From assembly GCF_010730055.1 (NCBI RefSeq), contig NZ_AP022575.1, positions 620,001 to 684,000 on the forward strand: a stretch of DNA of 64,000 nt, in the 5' to 3' direction. Below are positions 53,614 through 62,803 of this stretch, piece by piece. The position numbers and the translations under genes are program-made. The stretch's first letter is position 1, and the number at the start of each line of letters is the position of its first letter. The stretch is from Mycobacterium shinjukuense (GTDB lineage Bacteria > Actinomycetota > Actinomycetes > Mycobacteriales > Mycobacteriaceae). The notes below the pieces were generated by a model. The model was not told the DNA's origin. It saw only the letters and a program-made list of their open reading frames with translations, and did no database searches.

Positions 53614-55020
53614 TCATACCGGCGGGCGTCGGCGATGAAACCCGGTGACCTGCTGGAATGCGTGGCCGGCCTGGACGAGTAGTCGTTCGTCGAACTCGCG
53701 GCCGATGAACTGGATCCCGAGCGGCGTCCCGCGGACCGTCATCCCCGCCGGCAGGCAGATCGCCGGATTGCCGCTGACGTTGAACGGCGCCGTCGGCGTC
53801 GCCAATCTGGTGGTCAGTTCTGGGTCTTGTCCCAGCCCGCGCATGGCTTCCAGCCTGGGCGAAGCGATCCCGGAGCTGGGCAGCAGCAGGATGTCCACGT
53901 CGTGGAACGCGCGACGCAGCGACCCGGTGAATTCGAGGCGTCGCTTGACCAGCGTCTGATATTCCACCGCGCTCAGCGTGTGTCCGGCGTCGATCATTGC
54001 GCGCAAGATCGGACCGTACTCGTCGGCGCGCGCCGGATAGGTGTCGGCATGTGCGATCGCCGTTTCGACCGCGCGCATCCTTCCGAACGCTGCCGCCATT
54101 GCAGCCAGTGCGGGCAACTTGACCTCGACGACGGGCCAGCCGACGCCTTCGAGCGTCTTGACGACATCGGCCAGCATCGCCGTGGTGTCCTCGTCGAACG
54201 ACGTCGTCTGCGACCAGTCCACCCCGACCCGGGGAGCCTGCGTCACGGCGAGGTCAGCGGCATAGTCCGGAACCTCCCGCGCCGACGACGTGGGATCGTG
54301 GATATCGGAGCCCGCTATGACGCCGAGCAAAACCCCCGCGTCGCGCGCGCTTCGGGCGATCGGCCCGATGTGGTCATAGCTGGCCGCGAGCTCGACGACG
54401 CCGTGCCGGCTCACCCGCCCCCACGTCGGCTTGATCCCGGTCACGCCGCACATGCTTGCCGGAAAGCGGATCGACCCACCGGTGTCCGACCCGATGGAGC
54501 CGAAGCACAATCCCGCCGCGGTGGCCACGCCGCACCCGCTTGAGGATACGCCCGCCCAGGTTGCCGGGTCCCACGGATTGACCGGTGCCGGCAGACTGGG
54601 GTGATAGCCGAGATACGCCGCCTCCGTCATGGCCAGCTTGCCGATGATCACCGCGCCGGCCGCGCGCAACCTCGCGACCACCGTCGCGTCGTACGACGGG
54701 CGAAACGCACGAAAGATGGTGGTGCCGGCCGCGGTCGGGGCGTCGACCGTGTAGCACAGATCTTTCACACCGATCGGTACACCGTGTACGACGCCCTTGT
54801 AGCAGCCGCGCCCGATGTCGGCGTCGGCGGCGCGTGCGGCCGCTAGCGCGGTGTCCGCCATGACGAAGGCGAAACTCTTCAGCCGCGGGTCGAGCCGGTC
54901 AATCCGCCGCAAGGTCGACTCGGTCAGCTCTTCCGACGTCAGTTGCCGGGTGCGGATCAGGTCGGCGACCTCGGTCAGCTCCAGCTTCGAGATCTCGTGC
55001 TCGTCGAGTTGGGCTGGCAT
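53614..55020 (-). CDS. amiD: Amidase-signature enzyme AmiD-like (Rv3375-like)
   Basis: 468 residues. Catalytic triad of amidase-signature enzymes: Lys86 (GVPIGVKDLCYTVDAPT), Ser of the GVSSSGCGVATAAG run (about 159-161) and nucleophile Ser183 in GSIGSDTGGSIRFP. Hydrolyses amides, substrate unknown. Close to Rv3375 as recalled, and it has the same place and relative direction beside the diterpene genes. Followed upstream by echA18 on the same strand with a short gap, so probably cotranscribed with it. Confidence 0.9.
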   Translation of the reverse strand: MPAQLDEHEISKLELTEVADLIRTRQLTSEELTESTLRRIDRLDPRLKSFAFVMADTALAAARAADADIGRGCYKGVVHGVPIGVKDLCYTVDAPTAAGTTIFRAFRPSYDATVVARLRAAGAVIIGKLAMTEAAYLGYHPSLPAPVNPWDPATWAGVSSSGCGVATAAGLCFGSIGSDTGGSIRFPASMCGVTGIKPTWGRVSRHGVVELAASYDHIGPIARSARDAGVLLGVIAGSDIHDPTSSAREVPDYAADLAVTQAPRVGVDWSQTTSFDEDTTAMLADVVKTLEGVGWPVVEVKLPALAAMAAAFGRMRAVETAIAHADTYPARADEYGPILRAMIDAGHTLSAVEYQTLVKRRLEFTGSLRRAFHDVDILLLPSSGIASPRLEAMRGLGQDPELTTRLATPTAPFNVSGNPAICLPAGMTVRGTPLGIQFIGREFDERLLVQAGHAFQQVTGFHRRRPPV

Positions 55021-55047
55021 TGTTGAGCAACCATCGCTGCGGCAGCG

Positions 55048-55938
55048 CTAGGGACGCTCATCGAGGTTGGCGAATTTGGGCGGGCGTCCCTGGCTGAAGG
55101 CCGCCACCCCTTCGCGTAGATCCGCCCCCTCGTAGGCTTGGACACCGAACCGGATCAGCGCGTCGGTGTCGGCGCCGGTCAGCGCGCGGCCGTGCATGTT
55201 GGCGACGACCTTCGCCGCGCGCATGGTCACCGCCGATTGCCGACAGATCTGGCCGACCAGTTTGGCTGTCGCGGCCGCCAAATCCCCTGGTGCGACGACC
55301 TTTTGCACCAATCCCCAGCGGGCAGCGTCGTCGACGCCGATCAGTTCGCCACTGAACAGCAGATACTTCAGCGCCGCCGGGCCGATGAGGCGCGCAACGG
55401 TGTCGGCCTCGGTGAAGCCCACTGTGACGCCCAGCTTGCCGAGGGGGATGCCAAAGCGCGCATCCTCGGTGGCGATGCACACATCGCAAGCGGCGGCCAG
55501 CTCACAGCCACCGCCGACGGCAAGCCCCCGGACCGCCGCGATGACCGGAATCGGCATCGCGGTCACCGCCCTCAGACAGCCAGCCAGGCTCTCGTTGTAC
55601 TCGGTGGCGGCCGCGGCGCTCATGCGGGTGTGCGGAAACTCCTTGATGTCGGCACCCGCGCCGAACGCGTTGTCACCGGCGCCGCGAAACACCACCGCCC
55701 GCAGCCCCGATTCGCCGGCGAGATCGTCCAGTAGCCGCTTCAGCCGACGCCAGCTCGCCAGGTTGAGTGCGTTCTGCGCCACCGGATGACTCAACGTGAT
55801 CAACGCGATATTGCTATGGCGTTGCAGCGCAACGCGATCGATGACCGCTCCGGCAGGGGGTTGCTCGCGCATCAAGCGGTATAGCTCAGCTTCAATGTCC
55901 CCGCCGCACGGACGGGTGGCATCGTCCACCCTCGTCAT
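55048..55938 (-). CDS. echA18: Enoyl-CoA hydratase/isomerase family protein (EchA18-like)
   Basis: 296 residues. Crotonase fold: NIALITLSHPVAQNALNLAS, FGAGADIKEFPHTRMS (oxyanion hole), AVRGLAVGGGCELAAACDVC with the first catalytic-type Glu, and ARFGIPLGKLGVTVGFTEAD. The second catalytic Glu of true hydratases (FGxPE) is Leu here, so it may be an isomerase or hydrolase. In M. tuberculosis the echA18 locus is split in two (Rv3373/Rv3374); here it is one full gene with an N-terminal extension of about 45 residues. Confidence 0.88.
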   Translation of the reverse strand: MTRVDDATRPCGGDIEAELYRLMREQPPAGAVIDRVALQRHSNIALITLSHPVAQNALNLASWRRLKRLLDDLAGESGLRAVVFRGAGDNAFGAGADIKEFPHTRMSAAAATEYNESLAGCLRAVTAMPIPVIAAVRGLAVGGGCELAAACDVCIATEDARFGIPLGKLGVTVGFTEADTVARLIGPAALKYLLFSGELIGVDDAARWGLVQKVVAPGDLAAATAKLVGQICRQSAVTMRAAKVVANMHGRALTGADTDALIRFGVQAYEGADLREGVAAFSQGRPPKFANLDERP

Positions 55939-55947
55939 TGCGCGCCT

Positions 55948-56217
55948 TCAGAACCCCATCTTCTTGCAGTTGGCATTTCTGTTCTGACAGTACATTCCGC
56001 TACCAGTCCAGTCGCGCAATCCGAGATTGTTTTCATCGCCGGGGGTGAGCACCCGCGCATCCTGCGTCAATGGCGGGATGACGGCGATCAAGTCCTCGAT
56101 GATCTCAGGCGTCGCATCATTCTCCGGGTCTGCGTGAGCGACGCCGGTGCCGCCCACGAGAGCCGTGATCCCGATCAGACCGGCGGAAAGCCCCAAAGCA
56201 AATTTGCGAAGGCTCAC
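55948..56217 (-). CDS. Small exported protein
   Basis: 89 residues from GTG 56217, chosen for AGAGGG just upstream; a frame extension to ATG 56250 is possible. Signal peptide SLRKFALGLSAGLIGITALV with cleavage after AHA, giving a mature part of about 60 residues (DPENDATPEIIEDLIAVIPP) with two Cys near the end (MYCQNRNANCKKMGF) that may form a disulfide. Family not recognised. Its start is 140-190 bp from the divergent MspA-like gene. Confidence 0.7.
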   Translation of the reverse strand: MSLRKFALGLSAGLIGITALVGGTGVAHADPENDATPEIIEDLIAVIPPLTQDARVLTPGDENNLGLRDWTGSGMYCQNRNANCKKMGF

Positions 56218-56403
56218 TGGTCGCCCTCTCTGCCTGCCGTTTGGAATCATGGGCTGTCGAGTTTACTCCCCAATGGAAGTGTGAGCGGTTGCCCAGCATG
56301 CCTTGTCTTCGTCGCAAACCAGCCACAAACCGGCAACAACTGTGAGCTGGCCGATCAGCGTACCCCGTGAACGCGGCGGGCGGTGCATACCGTATGGGCC
56401 GTG

Positions 56404-57102
56404 ATGCCGGTGTCCGCGGTCGTTCGTCGTGCTGCGGTCCTCGCCGTGTCCCTGGTGGTATTGGCTTCTGCGCCTTCGGCAGGTGCTGAGCCCGAGCCGC
56501 AGCCCCCTCCCGGTGCGCTGCCACCGTCCGACGGAGCCGTACCCCCCGGCACGCCGGCCCGGGTGAACACCCCTGACGGCTGGGTCCTTGCCCTCGGCGC
56601 CAGGGACGAGCGACACGTGCCTGTGGCACCGCTGACCACCGCGTTGTCGTCTCGCGAATATCTCTCCAGCGGAATATTCGGCGCATCGCTCACCGGGCCG
56701 GAGCCCCCCCGAGGCGTCCTCGAGGTCGGTTACGAGATCGGCTGCGGCATTGACATGAGCACGTCCAACGGCGTGGTCACGGCAAATGGCGGCGGTGTCG
56801 CTCCAACTATCGGCGCGGAGCTACCCCTAGGGCCCGGCCAGCCACCGGTCCTGCTACCGCTGATTACTGCGCCGTACAACGCCGTGGTCAGTGTGGGGCT
56901 CAAGCCCGGGTTTGTCGTCGTGGTGCCGGTAGTCAGGAAGGAGTTCAAGGGTCCAAATCCCTGGATCATGATCAACGAGTTCCACATCAAGCTCGACGGA
57001 TGTGTGGGCCAGTCGTTCATCCGCTCCTATGCGACCCTGACCCGCATAACCGATGAATCCGACGTGGTGCTGTCCTACGTCGGCTCTACGAAGGCCGTCT
57101 GA
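56404..57102 (+). CDS. MspA-family porin-like protein
   Basis: 232 residues from ATG 56404 (GTG 56383 is an alternative). Signal peptide RRAAVLAVSLVVLASAPSAG, a Pro-rich linker, then the MspA-type beta domain: TPDGWVLALGARDE, TTALSSREYLSSGIFGASLT, LEVGYEIGCGIDMSTSNGV, LKPGFVVVVPVVRKEFKGPN, FHIKLDGCVGQSFIRSYATL. It has two Cys and an N-terminal extension not present in MspA itself. Probably an outer-membrane channel or channel-related protein. Confidence 0.8.
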   Translation: MPVSAVVRRAAVLAVSLVVLASAPSAGAEPEPQPPPGALPPSDGAVPPGTPARVNTPDGWVLALGARDERHVPVAPLTTALSSREYLSSGIFGASLTGPEPPRGVLEVGYEIGCGIDMSTSNGVVTANGGGVAPTIGAELPLGPGQPPVLLPLITAPYNAVVSVGLKPGFVVVVPVVRKEFKGPNPWIMINEFHIKLDGCVGQSFIRSYATLTRITDESDVVLSYVGSTKAV

Positions 57103-57385
57103 CATCACCCGGCCGATGCGCGACCCATGATCGGTGGATCGATGCGCCGCCGGCCTAGCTCCTGGTCCGCGCGGCGACGAGGCTCAACTGCGCCGAAACA
57201 GCCAGGACGATAGCCGCTTTCACAAGTGGCGCGACGGCCTCCCTACCCGCTGCGCAGCCAGCTTCGACCCGGCGTTCACGGGTTGCACTGTGGTGTGGTC
57301 GAAGTCGCCACCGCGGAAGCGTTCGAGTCATTTTCAGCAGCGCGGCGTCGAACGTGCCTTTGTCCAGGCCGTCGACGAGGCCTAC
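57103..57385. other. Spacer between convergent mspA-like gene and cstA
   Basis: No supported gene; a minus-strand run GLDKGTFDAALLKMTRTLPR may be a relic. Confidence 0.3.
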
Positions 57386-59674
57386 TCACGTGCGGTGGTG
57401 CTGCGGTATCGATGGGCGGCGGCACCGACCGCCGGTGTACCGCCCCCAGCGTCGTTGCAGCTCTCGCTCCGCTGCGGTGGGCATCAGACCCGATGGCGCG
57501 AACAACATCGACGGCACCGGGTCGTCTTCGGTCAACGGCCGCCCCGCACCGCGAATTGTGTTGATTACCACGATTACTCCGGCGACGAACACGATGACCA
57601 CAGCGAGCGCGAAGACGATCGACAGGGTGCCCTGAATGAACGTGTTTCTGATGACGTTGTCGAGTTCATGGGCGTCGGCGGCCGAACCGAACGTGGTCTT
57701 GCCCGCTTGTTTGGCCGCCAGGTAACGGTAGTGCTGAGCCCAGTAGCCGATGGCTGGATCGGCGGAGAAGATCTTCTGCCATGACGCGGTCAGCGTGACG
57801 GCAAGATCCCACAGCAGCGGAACACCGGGTATCCAGGCCCACTTCAGGCGCCCTTTCTTGACGACGATGACGGTGATGACCGTCAGCGAGATCGCCGCCA
57901 GCAGCTGGTTGGCGATCCCGAACAGCGGAAATAGGGTGTTGATACCGCCCAACGGATCGGTCACGCCGAGCAGCAGAATGCTGCCCCAGGCCGCGACCAC
58001 GGTCAGGCTGCACAACCAGACGCCGGGACGCCAGCTCGGATTTTGCAGCTTGCGCATCGGGCCGCCCAGGTTGCCCAAGGCGTCGGAGACCATGAAACGC
58101 GCTGCGCGGGTGCCGGCGTCGACGGTGGTCAGGATGAACAGCGCTTCGAACATGATCGCGAAGTGATACCAGAACGCCTTGAGAGCCGCACCGCCGAATG
58201 CCCGTTGCAACATTTCGGACATGCCGAACGCCAGTGTGGGTGCCCCACCGGTCCGCGACACGATCGTCTGTTCGCCCACACTGGCAGCGGCCCGGTCGAT
58301 CTGGTCCGCGGTCACCGGAGCGCCCGACAGGCCAAGCCCGTTGACGTACTGCGCTGCGGTGGCAGCGCTGTCGTGAGTCAGTGCGGACGGCGCATTGAGA
58401 GTGAAATACAGATGCTGATCGAGGATGGTTGCGGTAATCAGTGCCACGACCGCGACGAACGACTCGGTGATCATGCCGCCATACCCGATCAGGCGCATCT
58501 GGCCTTCTTTCTCCAGCATTTTCGGTGTCGTTCCGGAGGAGATCAGCGCGTGGAATCCGGACAGCGCGCCACATGCGATCGTGATGAACAGGAAGGGAAA
58601 CAGCGCGCCGGCGAAGACCGGCCCGGTGCCCTCGGTGGCGAACCGCGAGACCGCGGGCGCGGTGATCACCGGACGGGCTATCAACACGCCGATCGCGAGC
58701 AGAACGATGGTGCCGACCTTCATGAACGTGGACAGGTAGTCGCGTGGCGCGAGCAGCAGCCACACCGGCAGCACCGACGCCGCAAAGCCGTAGACGATGA
58801 GCAGCCAGCCCAGCGTGACCGGTGACAAACTGAATACTGTTGCACCCCAACTCGTATGGGCCACACCATTGCCCGATATCACGGCAAGCAACAGCAGTCC
58901 GACCCCGATCAGCGAGACCTCGATCACCCGTCCCGGGCGCAGGAATCGCAGATACCAGCCCATGAATAAGGCGATGGGAATGGTCATGGCGATCGAGAAC
59001 ACCCCCCACGGGCTTTTGGCCAGTGCCCGCACCACCACCAGCGCCAGCACCGCGATCACGATCGTGATGATGACCGGGATGCCGACGAGCGCGGCCACCC
59101 CGGCCGCGCCGCCGAGCTCGTCGCGAACCATCTGACCCAGGGAACGGCCACGGCGCCGGGTGGAGATCCACAACACCAGGTAGTCCTGCACACATCCGGC
59201 GAGCACCGCGCCGACCACGATCCAGATGGTGCAGGGCAGATAGCCCATCTGGGCGGCCAACACCGGACCCACCAGCGGCCCGGCCCCGGCGATCGCGGCG
59301 AAGTGGTGGCCGAATACCACCCGACGGTCCGTCGGCACGTAATCGGTACCGTCGTCGAGGAATTCGGCGGGGGTGGCATGGTCGTCGCGGGGCCGGACGA
59401 CCTTCGCTTCGATCAGCCGCGCGTAAAACCGGAATCCAATGATATAGGTACAGCCCGCCGCGACCACCAGCCACACCGCGTTTACCGTTTCCCCACGAAC
59501 GAGCGCAATGATGGCCCAGGCGACCGCGCCGATCACCGCGATCACGCCGAAGAAGATCCGGTGTCGCAGGCCGACAGGGGAGCGGTCGACGATCGCGACC
59601 GGCGGCAGGTCGGCGTCGGTGCGGATGTAGCTGACGTCCCCGCAGCGTTCTACGATCCGATCCGGTGCTGCCAC
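57386..59674 (-). CDS. cstA: Carbon starvation protein CstA (peptide/pyruvate transporter; Rv3063-like)
   Basis: 762 residues from GTG 59674, preceded by GGGAGGAG; M. tuberculosis CstA is about 758. The frame extends upstream into a ligB stump and is rejected there. Around 16-18 membrane helices. Conserved: PTDRRVVFGHHFAAIAGAGP, LVGPVLAAQMGYLPCTIWIV, DYLVLWISTRRRGRSLGQMV, SGFHALISSGTTPKMLEKEG and TTVDAGTRAARFMVSDALGN. CstA proteins import peptides or pyruvate under carbon limitation. C-terminal cytoplasmic tail with ELQRRWGRY. Confidence 0.93.
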   Translation of the reverse strand: MAAPDRIVERCGDVSYIRTDADLPPVAIVDRSPVGLRHRIFFGVIAVIGAVAWAIIALVRGETVNAVWLVVAAGCTYIIGFRFYARLIEAKVVRPRDDHATPAEFLDDGTDYVPTDRRVVFGHHFAAIAGAGPLVGPVLAAQMGYLPCTIWIVVGAVLAGCVQDYLVLWISTRRRGRSLGQMVRDELGGAAGVAALVGIPVIITIVIAVLALVVVRALAKSPWGVFSIAMTIPIALFMGWYLRFLRPGRVIEVSLIGVGLLLLAVISGNGVAHTSWGATVFSLSPVTLGWLLIVYGFAASVLPVWLLLAPRDYLSTFMKVGTIVLLAIGVLIARPVITAPAVSRFATEGTGPVFAGALFPFLFITIACGALSGFHALISSGTTPKMLEKEGQMRLIGYGGMITESFVAVVALITATILDQHLYFTLNAPSALTHDSAATAAQYVNGLGLSGAPVTADQIDRAAASVGEQTIVSRTGGAPTLAFGMSEMLQRAFGGAALKAFWYHFAIMFEALFILTTVDAGTRAARFMVSDALGNLGGPMRKLQNPSWRPGVWLCSLTVVAAWGSILLLGVTDPLGGINTLFPLFGIANQLLAAISLTVITVIVVKKGRLKWAWIPGVPLLWDLAVTLTASWQKIFSADPAIGYWAQHYRYLAAKQAGKTTFGSAADAHELDNVIRNTFIQGTLSIVFALAVVIVFVAGVIVVINTIRGAGRPLTEDDPVPSMLFAPSGLMPTAAERELQRRWGRYTGGRCRRPSIPQHHRT

Positions 59675-59811
59675 CGTCACTCCTCCCGTGATCAACCGTG
59701 CGATGTGTTCCCGGTGATCCTTGCAGCTAGCCCGCCTGGGCGGCGAGTGTGCATCTGCCGACGCCGAACCGGCGGCGTGTCCCGTCGCAGGATTCACTCT
59801 CGCGGTGCGGT

Positions 59812-60130
59812 CAGGACAGCGCGCGAACCGCATCGATCGTGTCGGCAGCGGCCGGGCCCTTGTCGTGGCGGTAGCGCACCACCCGGGCAAACCGCAACGC
59901 CAGCCCGCCGGGGGGTAGCGCGACGACGCCTGCACCCCGTCGAACGCCACCTCGACCACCTGTTCGGGGCGCAGCTGCACCACGTGCCCGTTGATGGGGC
60001 CGATGGCACAAATCCGCTGGTCGCGGGATCACGCGCGCCCAGGTGGATGGTGGACAGCTTTCCGCGCCGGTGCCGGCGCCGGGACGCCGGACAGCGGTTC
60101 GCGCCCAAATGAACAACCCCATCGGCCAGC
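59812..60130 (-). pseudogene. C-terminal stub of an ATP-dependent DNA ligase (ligB relic)
   Basis: Frames on the minus strand give KLSTIHLGARDPATSGF, then QLRPEQVVEVAFDGVQASSR, then GGLALRFARVVRYRHDKGPA, ADTIDAVRALS to the stop near 59812. This is the OB-fold end of a mycobacterial ATP-dependent ligase, cut into three frames and with internal loss. ligB (Rv3062) is the neighbour of cstA in M. tuberculosis, so this is the ligB site; the adenylation domain with the active Lys is gone. Confidence 0.8.
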
Positions 60131-60208
60131 ACCGGGGCGATTAAGTACGCTCTTTGCCAACCGAGCCCGGCGACGATGCGGGCCGGCTAGCGCCGCGAGG
60201 AGGCCCTG

Positions 60209-62374
60209 ATGGGTATCGCATTGACCGACGACCATCGCGAACTCGCCGAGGTGGCCCGCGCGTTCTTGACCTCGCAGAAGGCGCGCTGGGCGGCGCGGTC
60301 ACTACTTGACGCGACGGTGGAGACACGGCCGCCCTTCTGGCAGAACATGGTCGAACTCGGTTGGTTGGGTCTGCACATTGACGAGGAGCACGGCGGCTCC
60401 GGCTATGGGTTGCCCGAACTGGTGGTGGTGATCGAAGAGCTCGGTCGCGCGCTGGCGCCCGGTCCCTTCGTGCCGACGGTGATCGCGTCGGCGGTGATCG
60501 CCAGGGAGGGCACCACCGAGCAGAAGGCGCGGCTGCTGCCGGGGCTGATCGACGGGACCGTAAGCGCGGGTGTTGGCCTTGACGGCAGCGTGCGGGTCGC
60601 CGACGGCGTCGCCGATGGCGACGCCGGGATCGTGCTGGGGGCCGGGCTGGCTGAGCTGCTGCTGGTCAGCGCAGGGGACGATGTGCTGGTGCTGCCACGC
60701 GAGCGAGCTGGCGTATCCGTCGAGGTACCCAAGAATCTCGATCCGACCCGCCGTTGCGGACGCGTCCACCTGTGCGACGTGGCTGTCACCGCCGACGACA
60801 TCCTGCCCAGGGCACGGGATTCGGCCCTGGCCCGCGCGCGCACACTGCTGGCGGCGGAGGCGGTCGGTGGCGCGGCCGACTGCGTCGACGCCGCCGTCGC
60901 CTACGCCAAGGTGCGTCAGCAGTTCGGCCGCACCATCGCCACTTTCCAAGCGGTGAAACACCATTGTGCGAACATGTTGGTGGCCGCCGAGTCGGCGATC
61001 GCCGCGGTGTGGGACGCTGCGCGCGCGGTCGGTGCGGACGAACAGCAGTTCAGGCTGGCCGCGGCGGTGGCGGCGGCGTTGGCGTTCCCGGCGTACACCC
61101 GCAACGCCGAACTCAACATTCAGGTGCACGGCGGCATCGGCTTTACCTGGGAGCACGACGCGCACCTGCATCTGCGCCGGGCGCTGGTGAGCGCGGCGCT
61201 GCTCGGCGGTGACGCGCCGGCCGACGACGTCTTCGAGCTCACCGCCGCCGGGGTTACCCGGGAAAACAGCCTGGACCTGCCGGCCGAGGCCGAAGAGCTG
61301 CGCACCCAGATCCGTGCCGACGCCGCCGAGATCGCCCACCTAGACCCCAAGGCACAGCTCGACAAGCTGATCGAAACGGGCTACGTGATGCCGCACTGGC
61401 CCAAACCGTGGGGCCGGGCCGCAAACGCGGTCGAGCAGTTGGTGATCGACGAAGAGTTCCGGGAGGCGGGCGTCAAGCGCCCGGACTACTCGATCACCGG
61501 TTGGGTGATCCTGACCCTGATCCAGCACGGAACTCCTTGGCAAGTTGAGCGATTCGTAGCGAAGGCGCTGCGCCAGGAGGAAATCTGGTGCCAGCTGTTC
61601 TCCGAACCCGAGGCCGGATCGGATGCGGCCTCGGTCAAGACCCGCGCCACCAGGGTCGACGGTGGCTGGAAGATCAACGGGCAGAAGGTGTGGACCAGCG
61701 GGGCGCAGTACTGTGCGCGTGGCCTAGCCACCGTGCGCACCGACCCGGATGCCCCCAAGCACGCCGGCATCACCACGGTGATCATCGACATGAAGGCACC
61801 CGGGGTCGAGGTCCGGCCACTGCGCCAGATCACCGGTGGCTCGGAATTCAACGAGGTGTTCTTCAACGACGTCTTCGTTCCCGACGAGGACGTCGTCGGG
61901 GCGCCCAACTCCGGGTGGACGGTCGCGCGGGCGACGCTGGGCAACGAGCGGGTCAGCATCGGCGGCAGCGGTTCGCTCTACCAAGGTCTGGCAGCACATC
62001 TGGTGCAGCTGACCCAACAGCGCGCAGATCAGTTGGCGGGCGCGCGAATCCGGGTCGGAACCTATCTCGCGGAGGAAAACGCGCTGCGGCTGCTGAACCT
62101 GCGCCGCGCCGCCCGCAGCGTCGAAGGCGCGGGCCCGGGACCGGAGGGCAACGTCACCAAGCTGAAGCTGGCCGAGCACATGGTGGAGGGCGCGGCCATC
62201 GCGGCGGCCCTGTTGGGGCCCGAGGTGGCGCTGGTCGACGGCCCCGGCGCGATGGCCGGCCGGATGGTCATGGGGGCTCGTGGCATGGCGATAGCGGGCG
62301 GCACGTCGGAGGTGACCCGCAATCAGATCGCCGAGCGCATTCTCGGTATGCCGCGCGACCCGCTGCTGAATTAA
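60209..62374 (+). CDS. fadE22: Double-domain acyl-CoA dehydrogenase FadE22-like (Rv3061c-like)
   Basis: 721 residues, the same size as FadE22, made of two acyl-CoA dehydrogenase units. The first (about 1-340) has ELGWLGLHIDEEHGGSGYGL, QQFGRTIATFQAVKHHCANM and QVHGGIGFTWEHDAHLHLRR. The second (about 370-721) has QLFSEPEAGSDAASVKTRAT, KVWTSGAQYCARG, GWTVARATLGNERVSIGGSG and AIAGGTSEVTRNQIAERILG. FAD enzyme oxidising an acyl-CoA in beta-oxidation or sterol breakdown; substrate unknown. Divergent from the ligB stump. Confidence 0.92.
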   Translation: MGIALTDDHRELAEVARAFLTSQKARWAARSLLDATVETRPPFWQNMVELGWLGLHIDEEHGGSGYGLPELVVVIEELGRALAPGPFVPTVIASAVIAREGTTEQKARLLPGLIDGTVSAGVGLDGSVRVADGVADGDAGIVLGAGLAELLLVSAGDDVLVLPRERAGVSVEVPKNLDPTRRCGRVHLCDVAVTADDILPRARDSALARARTLLAAEAVGGAADCVDAAVAYAKVRQQFGRTIATFQAVKHHCANMLVAAESAIAAVWDAARAVGADEQQFRLAAAVAAALAFPAYTRNAELNIQVHGGIGFTWEHDAHLHLRRALVSAALLGGDAPADDVFELTAAGVTRENSLDLPAEAEELRTQIRADAAEIAHLDPKAQLDKLIETGYVMPHWPKPWGRAANAVEQLVIDEEFREAGVKRPDYSITGWVILTLIQHGTPWQVERFVAKALRQEEIWCQLFSEPEAGSDAASVKTRATRVDGGWKINGQKVWTSGAQYCARGLATVRTDPDAPKHAGITTVIIDMKAPGVEVRPLRQITGGSEFNEVFFNDVFVPDEDVVGAPNSGWTVARATLGNERVSIGGSGSLYQGLAAHLVQLTQQRADQLAGARIRVGTYLAEENALRLLNLRRAARSVEGAGPGPEGNVTKLKLAEHMVEGAAIAAALLGPEVALVDGPGAMAGRMVMGARGMAIAGGTSEVTRNQIAERILGMPRDPLLN

Positions 62375-62803
62375 GGCCCGGCGCCGGCCGACGACACCAT
62401 CGCGCTCTACCTGCAGTACCGCGAGCCGAGCCGCGCAGACCTCCGCTGCGTCCGGCATGCCATCGAGACCGCGTGGCCGGCGTCATCCAACGCCGAGCCG
62501 GAGATTATCGTGAACTGGCCCGCCGGCAGTGGTCGGTCACTGGGCGGCGGCGGCTCACCCGCCGCGACATCGTCGCCGTCGAACACGCTCACGTGCGGAT
62601 CCTGGACGCGAGGGCGAACGATAGCTTGGGTCCGTTATCGCATCCGTCGCCAGCTCGACGTCGCCGCCTCCTGGTGGTCCTAAACCGACGCGCCCGAATA
62701 TTGTGCATGCGCATAGTGAAGGCCGATCTGGGGTATGTCGATATCCATAGCGATGGCCGGTCCACCGGGGTGCCGGCATCGTGACCCCAGCGGGAGCGCC
62801 GAC
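62375..62803 (+). other. 429 bp spacer with a possible decayed gene
   Basis: A plus-strand frame reads PADDTIALYLQYREPSRADL, and another ELARRQWSVTGRRRLTRRDI, VAVEHAHVRILDARAND. Both look partly natural but have no start and no known family. GGGAG near 62790 is the ribosome site of the next gene. Confidence 0.35.

Noticed and set aside
57666..59474. A 602-codon frame on the same strand as cstA in another phase
   Set aside because: Arg/His-rich shadow; CstA motifs and membrane helices are all in the called frame.
59675..59983. N-terminal extension of cstA
   Set aside because: That part encodes part of the ligB stub and then Arg-rich sequence; GTG 59674 has a good ribosome site and gives the family length.
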